Of a stretch of 58,476 nucleotides of DNA, positions 1-7,307 are shown piece after piece. Each line of letters opens with the position of its first letter. The stretch's first letter is position 1. The stretch is from NCBI RefSeq assembly GCF_032250955.1, contig NZ_JAVVES010000007.1, positions 1 to 58,476 of the forward strand, in the 5' to 3' direction. The stretch is from Sulfuriflexus sp032250955. Lineage in GTDB: Bacteria; Pseudomonadota; Gammaproteobacteria; AKS1. The notes beneath the pieces are model-generated. The model did no database searches. It was not told the DNA's origin and was given only the letters and a program-made list of their open reading frames with translations. Both the position numbers and the translations under genes were made by a program.

Positions 1-43
1 CGCCCGCTTCGACGAGAAGCACAGGGAACCCGAAGGGCGGGAA

Positions 44-100
44 ATCCGGGCGCCCTTTCTTTTGGTGCCTTTTCTTTGGGCGAGCAAAGAAAAGACACAC
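44..100. repeat. Intergenic hairpin repeat at the left edge
   Basis: A 10-bp perfect inverted repeat, CTTTTCTTTG (69-78) and CAAAGAAAAG (85-94), encloses the loop GGCGAG. It sits in a CTTT-rich stretch starting near 50. Sequences of this kind recur between genes in many gammaproteobacterial chromosomes (general knowledge). No coding frame is convincing here. It could act as a processing or termination hairpin downstream of arsM, but there is no clean T run. The remaining bases of 1-160 show nothing else. Confidence 0.5.
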
Positions 101-160
101 GCGACGCGCCGGCGCGGAAAAAACAACTATCTTTAAAAATTTAGAAGCTCTTTTAAAAAA

Positions 161-1024
161 TTAACAACAACCATCAGGCCCCGGCTTAACCGCCTCAATA
201 CTTGCCGACACCACATAATCGGTCACGTTATGATCCGGTGCCCAGTCACGAATAAACTCCTTTGACTCGTCCTTTGGTTCGATGCGCACGTCTGCAAAAC
301 CGGCCGCCTTGATCATTGCTTCCAGGTCTTCAATCAGCGAAGCGTTACCCATGCAACCGGCAACCAGCATCGGGTCATCGCGCATGGCAGCCGGTAACTC
401 TACAGTGGCCACCACGTCGGAGATCGCCAGTCGACCGCCTGGCTTGAGGATGCGGAAGGTTTCCCGGAAGACCTGGGCCTTGTCCGGCGACAGGTTGATC
501 ACACAGTTGGAGATAATCACATTGGCCATCTCGTTTTCAACAGGCAGGTGCTCTATCTCGCCCAGGCGAAACTCAACGTTTGTGAACTTTCCCTTGCTGG
601 CATTGGCGCGCGCCTTGCTCAGCATATCCGGGGTCATGTCGATGCCGATCACGCGGCCAGTTGTTCCGACTTCCTGCGCGGCAAGGAAGCAATCAAAACC
701 GCCACCGGAGCCGAGGTCGACTACCACCTCGCCCTCTTTGAGCGAGGCAATGGCCCGCGGGTTACCACAACCGAGGCCCATGTCCGCGCCATCCGGAACT
801 GCAACCAGGTCTGCCTCGCTGTAGCCGAGCCGCGTCGAGATCAGGGTATTGATGGCACTATCGTCCGAGACCCCGCAGCAACTGCTCTCGATGCCACAGG
901 CGTCATTATTGTTACTGGCATTGGCCACCTCTGCATAAGCTGTGCGCACCGCTTGCCGATGATCGTCGTGTCCCTGTTGATCAGGATCGCTGTTAGTTGT
1001 CTCGCAGCAGGTTTTCTTGCTCAT
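161..1024 (-). CDS. arsM: Arsenite S-adenosylmethionine methyltransferase
   Basis: This 287-residue class I methyltransferase transfers methyl groups from S-adenosylmethionine to trivalent arsenic in the cytoplasm, giving methylated and partly volatile arsenicals. The SAM-binding glycine motif DLGSGGG lies near residues 103-109. The three cysteines that coordinate As(III) in characterised ArsM proteins are present in their usual contexts: LGCGNP (Cys86), SNCVINL (Cys174) and AGCMGN (Cys224). Extra Cys pairs lie at the N terminus (6-7), at 49-50 and at the very C terminus. The ATG overlaps the stop of the upstream arsR by four bases (ATGA), so the two are co-transcribed and translationally coupled. 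No arsenite pump or arsenate reductase is visible in the window. Confidence 0.93.
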   Translation of the reverse strand: MSKKTCCETTNSDPDQQGHDDHRQAVRTAYAEVANASNNNDACGIESSCCGVSDDSAINTLISTRLGYSEADLVAVPDGADMGLGCGNPRAIASLKEGEVVVDLGSGGGFDCFLAAQEVGTTGRVIGIDMTPDMLSKARANASKGKFTNVEFRLGEIEHLPVENEMANVIISNCVINLSPDKAQVFRETFRILKPGGRLAISDVVATVELPAAMRDDPMLVAGCMGNASLIEDLEAMIKAAGFADVRIEPKDESKEFIRDWAPDHNVTDYVVSASIEAVKPGPDGCC

Positions 1025-1344
1025 GTGTTTACCTCGTAAGGGGCGGTGAAAAAACCGGCCAGTTGTTTCAGGACCACCGGATCGACCCAGCAGTCAATGT
1101 GCTTGCCACGCCGTTGCATATTGATCAGGCCGGCCGCGTGTAATGTCTTCAGGTGGTGAGAGAGCGTCGACGGCGCAATGTCCAGGCCTTCACCCAGTTC
1201 GCCCACACAGATTTTCGCCGCCTGAACCGGGTCACACTTTGTACCCGGCGCACAACAGGTTATCAGGCGCTGGAACAGCGCCAACCGGTGCGGGTTACTC
1301 AGGGCCTTGAATCTGCCGGCCTCTTGCAATAGATAGTTCGACAT
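1021..1344 (-). CDS. arsR: ArsR/SmtB-family arsenic-responsive repressor
   Basis: This 107-residue winged-helix repressor probably controls the arsR-arsM operon and leaves its operator when it binds As(III). The helix-turn-helix is around residues 50-75 (APSTLSHHLKTL), followed by the wing (RRGKHIDCWVD). Cysteines at TCCAPGTKC and KICVGEL are candidate arsenic ligands. This arrangement differs from the classical E. coli ELCVCDLC motif but is typical of ArsR proteins linked to arsM (from memory). I chose the ATG at 1344 because a near-consensus promoter places the transcript start almost on it. An in-frame TTG at 1380 would add twelve residues but lies inside the -35 box. The gene ends by overlapping arsM. 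Confidence 0.88.
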   Translation of the reverse strand: MSNYLLQEAGRFKALSNPHRLALFQRLITCCAPGTKCDPVQAAKICVGELGEGLDIAPSTLSHHLKTLHAAGLINMQRRGKHIDCWVDPVVLKQLAGFFTAPYEVNT

Positions 1345-1352
1345 AAATCGAA
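1337..1352. promoter_or_regulatory. Putative ArsR operator
   Basis: A perfect inverted repeat TTCGA-N6-TCGAA overlaps the arsR start codon, the expected transcript start and the last base of the -10 box. A repressor bound here would block polymerase, as expected for an autoregulated ArsR. The assignment rests on position and symmetry only. Confidence 0.5.
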
Positions 1353-1380
1353 TTGTAATAAAAGGCCCTGGCGCTGTCAA
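1352..1380 (-). promoter_or_regulatory. Sigma70 promoter of arsR-arsM
   Basis: Read on the minus strand, TTGACA (1380-1375) and TACAAT (1357-1352) are separated by exactly 17 bp. This is a near-perfect housekeeping promoter. The predicted transcript start is about 1345, next to the arsR ATG, which implies a leaderless or almost leaderless mRNA. No Shine-Dalgarno sequence is visible before that ATG. Confidence 0.7.
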
Positions 1381-1412
1381 TTACCGGCATAAAATAAGGG
1401 GACACAACTTTG

Positions 1413-1745
1413 TTACATATCGCTCATGTAGGATTTTGCCTCCTCACCCGGATTGGGCAGGCCGGCAACGCGCCAGGCATTAAGACAGCTATCGAACAGG
1501 TCATGTACCCATGACCAGTGTTTTCCCTCGGCACGACAAATGGTTATGACCGGCGGTGCGACACCATACCTGGCGTAATGATCACGCAGGGCATGGATCA
1601 CCTTCCAGTGCGAGTCGGTCAGTTTCTCGATACCCAGTTGGGCCGCGATGTTCTCGGCCACTGATTCATTCCAGGTATCGGGATCACATAGCAGGCCGTA
1701 CTCATCGAAGGCGAGTGCCGGCCGGTCTTCACTCTGGATCACCAT
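1413..1745 (-). CDS. DsrC/TusE-family sulfur-relay-like protein lacking the C-terminal cysteine
   Basis: This 110-residue protein has the DsrC/TusE fold signature: an acidic N-terminal part with DEYGLLCDPDTWNE, then LTDSHWKVIHALRDHYARYGVAPP. DsrC and TusE carry sulfur on a conserved penultimate cysteine in dissimilatory sulfur metabolism or tRNA 2-thiolation. Here the C terminus ends in KSYMSDM with no cysteine, so a carrier role by that mechanism is unlikely. Cysteine-less DsrC homologues have been proposed to be regulatory. The start at 1745 follows a strong Shine-Dalgarno (AAGGAGG); an in-frame upstream extension to 1814 lacks one. The neighbours do not indicate a pathway. Confidence 0.8.
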   Translation of the reverse strand: MVIQSEDRPALAFDEYGLLCDPDTWNESVAENIAAQLGIEKLTDSHWKVIHALRDHYARYGVAPPVITICRAEGKHWSWVHDLFDSCLNAWRVAGLPNPGEEAKSYMSDM

Positions 1746-2027
1746 ACAACCTCCTTCCTTGTCCACAGACAGATACTGCTGGTCGATAACGCCAGTATAA
1801 GCAAGCCATGACAAAATGCGCGCGTGATGACCTTGTAAATATCTTCACAATAAACAAACAGGATTGGCGACCCGGATTTGGTTTACTGCTGTCACCCAGC
1901 CAGACACGGTCCATATCGTCAGGCATCGCTGCTGTCCGGCCCATCAAGCGGTAAATCTTCCCCCTTTTGCTTTTATTCAGTCATATTCATCCCCACATTC
2001 TCCTCAAAGCCACGTAAAATATCGATT

Positions 2028-2300
2028 ATGACGACTGATACTGAAGAAACCCTGCTCGAGTTCCCCTGCCAGTTCCCGCTCAAGGTCATGGGCCGCCACG
2101 GTGACGACTTCGAAGCCGCCGTGCTAACCATTGTGCGCAAACACGTAACCAATCTCGGCGAGGGCGCGGTACGCGCGCGCGACAGCGGCAAGGACAAGTT
2201 CACCTCGCTGACCATCACCTTCGAGGCACAGAGCAAGGCGCAGGTCGACGCCCTCTACCGCGAGTTACATGCCCACGAACTGGTACTGATGCTGCTCTGA
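2028..2300 (+). CDS. ybeD: DUF493/YbeD-family small protein
   Basis: This 90-residue protein matches the YbeD/DUF493 family, recognised by the FPCQFPLKVMG start and the ending FEAQSKAQVDALYRELHAHELVLMLL. The family has an ACT-like ferredoxin fold and its biochemical role is unknown. It sits directly upstream of lipB, as in E. coli (ybeD-lipB-lipA), only four bases before the lipB ATG, so co-transcription is near certain and a link to lipoate metabolism is inferred from order alone. The ATG at 2028 matches the family's usual length; the upstream in-frame extension does not look coding. Confidence 0.85.
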   Translation: MTTDTEETLLEFPCQFPLKVMGRHGDDFEAAVLTIVRKHVTNLGEGAVRARDSGKDKFTSLTITFEAQSKAQVDALYRELHAHELVLMLL

Positions 2301-2304
2301 TCCC

Positions 2305-2958
2305 ATGCCCAGACCTGCTGCCATTATCGTGCGCAATCTCGGCACCCAGGATTATCTGCCGGTGTATGCAGCCATGTGCCGGGTTACTGCCGGGCGCGAT
2401 GCACACAGTGCGGATGAGTTCTGGCTGGTCGAGCACCCGTCGGTCTTTACCCAGGGCCGTAACAGCGACCCCGCCCACCTGCTCGCCCCCGGCGACATCC
2501 CGGTGGTGGATATCGATCGCGGCGGCCAGGTGACCTACCACGGCCCCGGCCAGATTCTGCTCTACACCCTCATCGACCTGCCCCGGGCCGGATTCGGTGT
2601 GCGTGACCTGGTCAGCGCCCTGGAACGCAGTGTTATTGCCCTGCTCGCCGAACATCATATCGAGGCCGCCGCCCGCCCTGACGCCCCCGGCGTGTATGTC
2701 GACGGCGCGAAGATCGCCGCCCTTGGCCTGCGCGTAAAGCGCGGCCGCAGCTACCACGGCCTGAGCCTGAACGTCGACATGGCGCTCGAGCCCTTCTCGC
2801 GTATTAACCCCTGTGGCTACAAGGGCATGGAAGTGACCATGCTCCGGGAACTGGGTGTGCAGGCGTCACAATCTGCGCTCGCGGCCCGACTCTGCGATCT
2901 GCTCGCCGCCGATCTGGGTTACAATGCCCGCCAGTTTTGCGAAGAAAGTCCCCTATGA
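2305..2958 (+). CDS. lipB: Octanoyl-[ACP]:protein N-octanoyltransferase
   Basis: LipB moves an octanoyl chain from acyl carrier protein to a specific lysine of lipoyl domains (GcvH and the E2 subunits), the first step of de novo lipoate assembly in the cytoplasm. The 217-residue protein has the family signature RGGQVTYHGPGQ at about 72-83, the catalytic Lys136 in AKIAALG and the acyl-accepting Cys170 in INPCGYKG. Its stop codon overlaps the lipA start (ATGA at 2955-2958), so the two are coupled. The GcvH substrate is encoded near 53.7 kb in this window. Confidence 0.95.
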   Translation: MPRPAAIIVRNLGTQDYLPVYAAMCRVTAGRDAHSADEFWLVEHPSVFTQGRNSDPAHLLAPGDIPVVDIDRGGQVTYHGPGQILLYTLIDLPRAGFGVRDLVSALERSVIALLAEHHIEAAARPDAPGVYVDGAKIAALGLRVKRGRSYHGLSLNVDMALEPFSRINPCGYKGMEVTMLRELGVQASQSALAARLCDLLAADLGYNARQFCEESPL

Positions 2959-3914
2959 GTGAACAACCAAAATCCAGCCGCACACGTAACCCGCTAAAGG
3001 GCGAGTCGAAGATCTCGCGTATCCCGATCAAGATCGAGCCGACCGTAACCCCGTTGCGCAAACCGAAGTGGATCCGTGGCCGCTCGCACAATGCCCCCGA
3101 GGTCCAGCGCCTGAAGAACATGCTGCGCGAGCAGCAGTTGCACACGGTCTGTGAAGAAGCCGCCTGCCCGAACCTCGGCGAGTGCTTCGCCCACGGCACG
3201 GCGACCTTCATGATCATGGGCGACATCTGCACGCGTCGTTGCCCCTTCTGCGACGTCGCCCATGGCCGGCCAAAGCCACTCGATGAGAACGAACCGCACA
3301 AGCTCGGCGAGACCGTCGCCCGTATGGACCTGCGCTACGTGGTCATCACCTCGGTAGACCGCGACGACCTGCGCGATGGCGGTGCCAGGCACTTCACCCA
3401 CTGTATCAGCGAGCTGCGCAGGCAGTCACCAACGACCAAAATCGAGATCCTCGTGCCGGATTTTCGCGGCCGCATGGACGTCGCCCTAGCCCTGCTCGAA
3501 CAGGACCCGCCCGATGTCTTCAACCACAACCTCGAGACCGTGCCCCGTCTCTACAAGCAGGCCCGCCCAGGCTCCGACTACGCCTGGTCACTGCAACTCC
3601 TGCAACGCTTCAAGCAGGCCTACCCCGAGGTACCCACCAAGTCCGGCATCATGCTCGGCCTCGGTGAAGAGATCAGTGAGGTGGAACAGGTTATGCGCGA
3701 CCTGCGTGCTCATGACGTCAACATGTTGACCCTCGGCCAGTACCTGCAACCGAGCCGTTACCACCTGCCGGTCGCCCGCTACGTCCCGCCCGAGGAATTT
3801 GACGCCCTCGGCGACATGGCCCGCGAACTCGGTTTTGATAATGTCGCCAGCGGACCCATGGTGCGTTCCTCGTACCATGCCGATCTGCAGGCGAGTGGCG
3901 AAAAGATTTCCTGA
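2955..3914 (+). CDS. lipA: Lipoyl synthase (radical SAM)
   Basis: LipA inserts two sulfur atoms into the octanoyl chain on lipoyl domains, using two [4Fe-4S] clusters. The 319-residue protein has the auxiliary-cluster cysteines Cys66, Cys71 and Cys77 (CEEAACPNLGEC) and the radical-SAM triad Cys92, Cys96 and Cys99 (CTRRCPFC). The C-terminal RSSYHA supplies the conserved serine ligand of the auxiliary cluster. The ATG at 2955 overlaps the lipB stop. An in-frame TTG at 2937 would add six residues but lies well inside lipB, so it is less likely. Confidence 0.97.
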   Translation: MSEQPKSSRTRNPLKGESKISRIPIKIEPTVTPLRKPKWIRGRSHNAPEVQRLKNMLREQQLHTVCEEAACPNLGECFAHGTATFMIMGDICTRRCPFCDVAHGRPKPLDENEPHKLGETVARMDLRYVVITSVDRDDLRDGGARHFTHCISELRRQSPTTKIEILVPDFRGRMDVALALLEQDPPDVFNHNLETVPRLYKQARPGSDYAWSLQLLQRFKQAYPEVPTKSGIMLGLGEEISEVEQVMRDLRAHDVNMLTLGQYLQPSRYHLPVARYVPPEEFDALGDMARELGFDNVASGPMVRSSYHADLQASGEKIS

Positions 3915-3971
3915 CGCAGTCTTTCTGGTATGCTAAAGACCCCCTGCAGAGACAGGGATGGGAGAAAAACA

Positions 3972-4400
3972 ATGACGCAGAAAAAACATCCCGCCCACAA
4001 GGCCCCCCAACAGACCTCCCCGGACATCGTGCAATGTATGATCGGTAAGGGTGTCTCCCTGCGCGGCGATATGGATTTTACCGGTGGCCTGCATATCGAT
4101 GGCGACATCACCGGTAACCTCGAAGGCCACGGTGAACACAGTCGCCTGACCCTGAGCCGGGATGGCAGGATTAACGGCAATATCAGTATCGGCGAAGCCG
4201 AGATCAATGGCACCATCATCGGCGACGTGCATGCCACCGGTTCCGTGGTTCTGCACCCGCAGTCGCATGTCACCGGCAACGTCTACTACGGCAGGATCGA
4301 GATCCGCAGCGGTGCCCGCATCAGCGGCAAACTGATCGCGAATAACCCGCAGAAAGACAAGACCGGCCTGCTCGGCAAACTGGCACGCAAGTCAGCCTGA
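3972..4400 (+). CDS. Bactofilin (polymer-forming cytoskeletal protein)
   Basis: This 142-residue protein is dominated by a right-handed beta-helix of short repeats (for example FTGGLHIDGDITGNLEG and AEINGTIIGDVHATGSV), characteristic of bactofilins. These proteins polymerise without nucleotide at the inner membrane and place cell-wall enzymes or shape factors. A charged, flexible N terminus (about 1-25) and a basic C terminus flank the core. The ATG at 3972 is preceded by GGGAG; the frame opens earlier but has no ribosome site there. It lies 57 bp after lipA. No M23 peptidase partner, often found beside bactofilin genes, is adjacent. Confidence 0.9.
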   Translation: MTQKKHPAHKAPQQTSPDIVQCMIGKGVSLRGDMDFTGGLHIDGDITGNLEGHGEHSRLTLSRDGRINGNISIGEAEINGTIIGDVHATGSVVLHPQSHVTGNVYYGRIEIRSGARISGKLIANNPQKDKTGLLGKLARKSA

Positions 4401-4433
4401 AGCACTCCTTGCCTTTGCTGGCCCGACCTTCGG

Positions 4434-4565
4434 GGCGCGCTATTGGGCGGAATTATATTCAGCTCGACAGGCACAACCGCTACTGGTTTAATCAGCTCTG
4501 TAATTACAGCCACTATCGGTACTATTATTCTTTTATTTATGGTTGGCTTAATCAGGCGAGCCTGA
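4434..4565 (+). pseudogene. C-terminal remnant of a GlsB/YeaQ/YmgE-type membrane protein
   Basis: In the frame of the bactofilin stop, the sequence reads GALLGGIIFSSTG, then TATIGTIILLF and a short basic end before TGA at 4563-4565. This matches the last transmembrane hairpin of the Transgly_assoc (GlsB/YeaQ/YmgE) family, which is normally about 80 residues. No start codon or first helix is present, because the frame runs straight back into the bactofilin stop. I read it as a decayed fragment; recognition is by pattern only. Confidence 0.5.
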
Positions 4566-4612
4566 TGCGGTGTCGAGCCGATGGAGGTTCGGCAACTGTT
4601 CCTTTTACCTTG

Positions 4613-5110
4613 TTAATGACCATGAGGTTGCTTGCCAAGAGGTAAGAAACCGGGAAACCTTGATGGCGCATATGCCGTATGGCACGCCGTACAGCTTTCC
4701 AGCATGCGGTAATAGTGAAATGATGAAAGCTGTGCATCATGATTCCTGGCAGCGGCTTCGAGTTTTTTTGCCTCAAGATGAAACTGCGCGTCCATTCGCT
4801 TGAAGTGCGCCGGCAATGATGTGCCGAGCTCTTTTCTCTGCTCAGGGGTAAGCTTCCGGGCAAGAATGTAACTCGCGTTTATCTGTGCGCCGGTCTCTGC
4901 CACCTTTTCCCAGTCTGCCGTTGCTATTCCGGCCGGAAGTGACTGGACACCAACAAGAAGTTCGCGCATTTCAGCACGCAGCAATTCCATTACCCCAGAC
5001 GATAATTGAAGATCAATGTTATCTCCATGCACATCCTCGGCATTAACAGTACTTATGCCAAGCGACAGCGTGCCCAGCAATATAAGTGTCATGTGATTTA
5101 TATAAAACAT
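4613..5110 (-). CDS. Periplasmic cytochrome c'-like monohaem protein
   Basis: This 165-residue protein has a signal peptide (about 1-24, ending TVNA) and one c-type haem motif, CTACH (140-144), close to the C terminus. The body is helical and amphipathic. A single haem site at the end of a four-helix bundle is the plan of cytochrome c' and cytochrome c-556, which bind gases such as NO or carry electrons in the periplasm. A short Pro/Gly/His tail follows the haem site. The ATG at 5110 follows GGGAGA, whereas upstream in-frame codons would spoil the signal peptide. It is in line with the cupin gene 62 bp upstream and may share its transcript. Confidence 0.75.
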   Translation of the reverse strand: MFYINHMTLILLGTLSLGISTVNAEDVHGDNIDLQLSSGVMELLRAEMRELLVGVQSLPAGIATADWEKVAETGAQINASYILARKLTPEQRKELGTSLPAHFKRMDAQFHLEAKKLEAAARNHDAQLSSFHYYRMLESCTACHTAYAPSRFPGFLPLGKQPHGH

Positions 5111-5172
5111 AGTCTCTCCCGCTGGATATCTATGGACACATGATAGCAAATCAGGTTCTGCGCTCCTGTTGC

Positions 5173-5610
5173 CTACCTTCCTTCGACTGGCATCGCATCA
5201 ATAGGTGAAACAAAACCTATATAAAGAATGCAATCATCGCCTTTTTTACAGTAAGCCTTGTGAGGCAGTTTTGCCGGGCCATAAGCAAAATCACCTTTCT
5301 TTATAGTCGCGGACTCATGGTTGTCATAAGTAACCTCAAGCTCGCCTGACACCAGGACCATACGCTCCCGGGAGGTATGTGTGTGATAGGGGATATGGAA
5401 ATCTGCCGGTACCTTGAAGAAGATATCAGCGTTATTTTCTGCCGGGTCACCTTGCAATACGGTCATCTGGCATCCTGTCGGGATAAAGGCCGGACATGCC
5501 CCCCATTGCAGTGACTTGTCATTAGTGGAAATAACCAGCGCCTTGTCTGAAGCCGACACGTTTGCTGAAATCAACAGAAACAATAGAACTGTAGCCAGTT
5601 GCCCTTTCAT
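5173..5610 (-). CDS. Secreted single-domain cupin
   Basis: This 145-residue protein has a signal peptide (about 1-20, ending VSAS) and one cupin barrel. The metal-binding pattern is intact: HTHTSRE gives two His and one Glu, and LPHKA gives the last His. Cysteine pairs at WGACPAF/PTGCQ and YCKKGDDC suggest disulfides in the periplasm. The substrate cannot be told from sequence; cupins include dioxygenases, isomerases and binding proteins. AGGAGG precedes the ATG. It is followed in the same direction by the cytochrome c'-like gene, which suggests a small periplasmic redox cassette. Confidence 0.7.
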   Translation of the reverse strand: MKGQLATVLLFLLISANVSASDKALVISTNDKSLQWGACPAFIPTGCQMTVLQGDPAENNADIFFKVPADFHIPYHTHTSRERMVLVSGELEVTYDNHESATIKKGDFAYGPAKLPHKAYCKKGDDCILYIGFVSPIDAMPVEGR

Positions 5611-5722
5611 ATGAACCTCCTGTCAGATGTTGTACATTAATCCTGAAATGTTGTCAGTCGCCCGGGCTAACCGGGACGCGTATCTTTTGCGCCGGAACCG
5701 AGCAAACGATTTACCCGTATAT

Positions 5723-6037
5723 TCATAGCGGGGCCTGGAGTAACGCATCCCGCATTTGCATATAGGCAATCAGAAACTCGAACAGCATCCTCCAGAACAA
5801 CTCCATAAACAGAAACGAAACCACGAAGAATGCCAAAAGACCGGCGCGCTGTTTTTTGTTTAGCAGCTTCCATGCCTTTTCCTTGCCGCTTGCATATGCC
5901 GCATTTAACAGGCTGTATTTACGCACAAGCCGGGCAAGCAGGAACCATAAACCAACAGGCATTATAATCGCGCCAAAGTAATAAAATGCGATTAAAGCCT
6001 CTGTGCTGATAAATGTTTTGAAAGTAATAAAATCCAT
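5723..6037 (-). CDS. Small inner-membrane protein, two predicted helices
   Basis: This 104-residue protein has two strongly hydrophobic segments (about 14-36 and 66-93) separated by a basic, lysine-rich loop (KEKAWKLLNKKQR), as expected for an inner-membrane hairpin. It resembles short DUF4282-like membrane proteins in general layout, but I cannot assign it firmly. There is no clear Shine-Dalgarno before the ATG. It lies 112 bp upstream of the cupin gene on the same strand. Function unknown. Confidence 0.6.
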   Translation of the reverse strand: MDFITFKTFISTEALIAFYYFGAIIMPVGLWFLLARLVRKYSLLNAAYASGKEKAWKLLNKKQRAGLLAFFVVSFLFMELFWRMLFEFLIAYMQMRDALLQAPL

Positions 6038-6290
6038 TACGTATAAATACCTGCATTGCCTCGGCCACTAATAATTGTTTCTGCAGAAGGGTCAATATCC
6101 CTTATGCTTTTCGTCAGGCCTCTTGCCCGGCTTCGCGTTTTTTATGCCCTTCACCCTGCCATGAAACCCCTTCTATAGCCGTGTAGTAATGGCAGGCACT
6201 GTGAGAAGTATCAAGACTTTCATTAGGTCGCAAAACATCCTCGAGATCAAGTGTCGACCCGGATGTGCTGGCCGAATGGGTCTGCCAATA
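6038..6290. other. Intergenic stretch without recognisable features
   Basis: This region lies between the deacylase gene (ending at 6291 on the minus strand) and the start of the small membrane-protein gene. I see no convincing coding frame, strong hairpin or promoter. It probably holds the end of the murU operon transcript and the promoter of the membrane-protein gene. Confidence 0.4.
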
Positions 6291-7307
6291 TCACGTCGGC
6301 AAGGCCATCCTCTCCATCAGGTAGCACAGGCAGTCCTGGCGGATGACTTTCTCATTCAGCGTCAGCATGGAGGGCATGACGGCGCGGTTGAATTGCAAGA
6401 GATTATCCTGCACCGAGAAGTAATGCGCGCCACAATCCTCGCCCTGCTCGTCTATGGCCTCGAGGCACACGGCGGCACCTTCTTTGACCTCACCGATGAC
6501 CATGCCCTGGGTTACTTCATGAAAATTCATGCGATCGAGATCGGCCTCGAAGCACAGGTCCGCATCGGCATCGGCATCAAAACTGAACGAGATACCGGCC
6601 GGCACCTTGACCAGCGCCACGGTATGAAAGAGATCTATATCGTGCTCGGGCACCTGCTTGTCCGAAAGTTGTGCCATGTTCAGCACCGTGTCCAGGTATT
6701 CAGCGGCATGCTCGACACCATATGCCTGTTGCGGCTGACCACACTCGAGTGTCACGGCCGGGCAGAGTGCCGCAAAGGCACTGGTCTGCACACCTTCGGG
6801 CTTGATAAAATAGACCACGGTACGCGAGAAGTTGGTCGCCAGGCGCAGAAAGCGATGTTCGAGCTTGTTAACGCAGGCGTAATGCGGGTTCAGGCCGGTA
6901 TTGTTGTGTACATCAATGCTGGCGAATACATGCCGCGCCCGCATCTGCGCGACGATCTCGGCGGCCATGGCATGCTCGGCTGTGTTCCCCTCGATCCAGA
7001 TGCGGTTGTAATCGGGTTGCCCGGCAAGCCGGCGCTGTCGTTTTGCCGCCGCGGAGACATTGCCGATAAACAATGACAGGGCGCGCGGTAATTCCTGCCC
7101 GAGGTAGCGCTTCAAGACCTGCTGGACGGCCTGTATGCCGGCCGGTTCATTGCCATGCAGGAGTACCGACACAAACAGCGGCTCGGCACGCCGCCCCGGC
7201 AAGTGGATCAGGGTCGGCCCGGGCAACAGCGTATGCAGGTCTTCCACGGCACAGTCAAGCAGGCCCTCGGGAAGGGTTTCATGGATATGTAACAGGGTCT
7301 CAGGCAT
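6291..7307 (-). CDS. Zinc-dependent deacylase/carboxypeptidase, aspartoacylase/AstE type (M14 fold)
   Basis: This 338-residue enzyme belongs to the succinylglutamate desuccinylase/aspartoacylase branch of the M14 family, which hydrolyses amide bonds on amino acids or small peptides. The zinc site is visible as HGNEPAG (His and Glu, about residues 53-59) and the later His in DVHNNTG. The catalytic Glu sits in VTLECGQ. The ATG at 7307 overlaps the upstream ligase stop as TGATG; an ATG four codons earlier is also possible. It is the last gene of a murU-ligase-deacylase operon. Its substrate may be the product of the adjacent GCS2-type ligase, which is inference. Confidence 0.8.
   Translation of the reverse strand: MPETLLHIHETLPEGLLDCAVEDLHTLLPGPTLIHLPGRRAEPLFVSVLLHGNEPAGIQAVQQVLKRYLGQELPRALSLFIGNVSAAAKRQRRLAGQPDYNRIWIEGNTAEHAMAAEIVAQMRARHVFASIDVHNNTGLNPHYACVNKLEHRFLRLATNFSRTVVYFIKPEGVQTSAFAALCPAVTLECGQPQQAYGVEHAAEYLDTVLNMAQLSDKQVPEHDIDLFHTVALVKVPAGISFSFDADADADLCFEADLDRMNFHEVTQGMVIGEVKEGAAVCLEAIDEQGEDCGAHYFSVQDNLLQFNRAVMPSMLTLNEKVIRQDCLCYLMERMALPT

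Noticed and set aside
4409..4645. A 78-codon plus-strand frame overlapping the GlsB remnant
   Set aside because: The Tyr/Arg-rich product is in another frame than the membrane-protein remnant and has no start signal.
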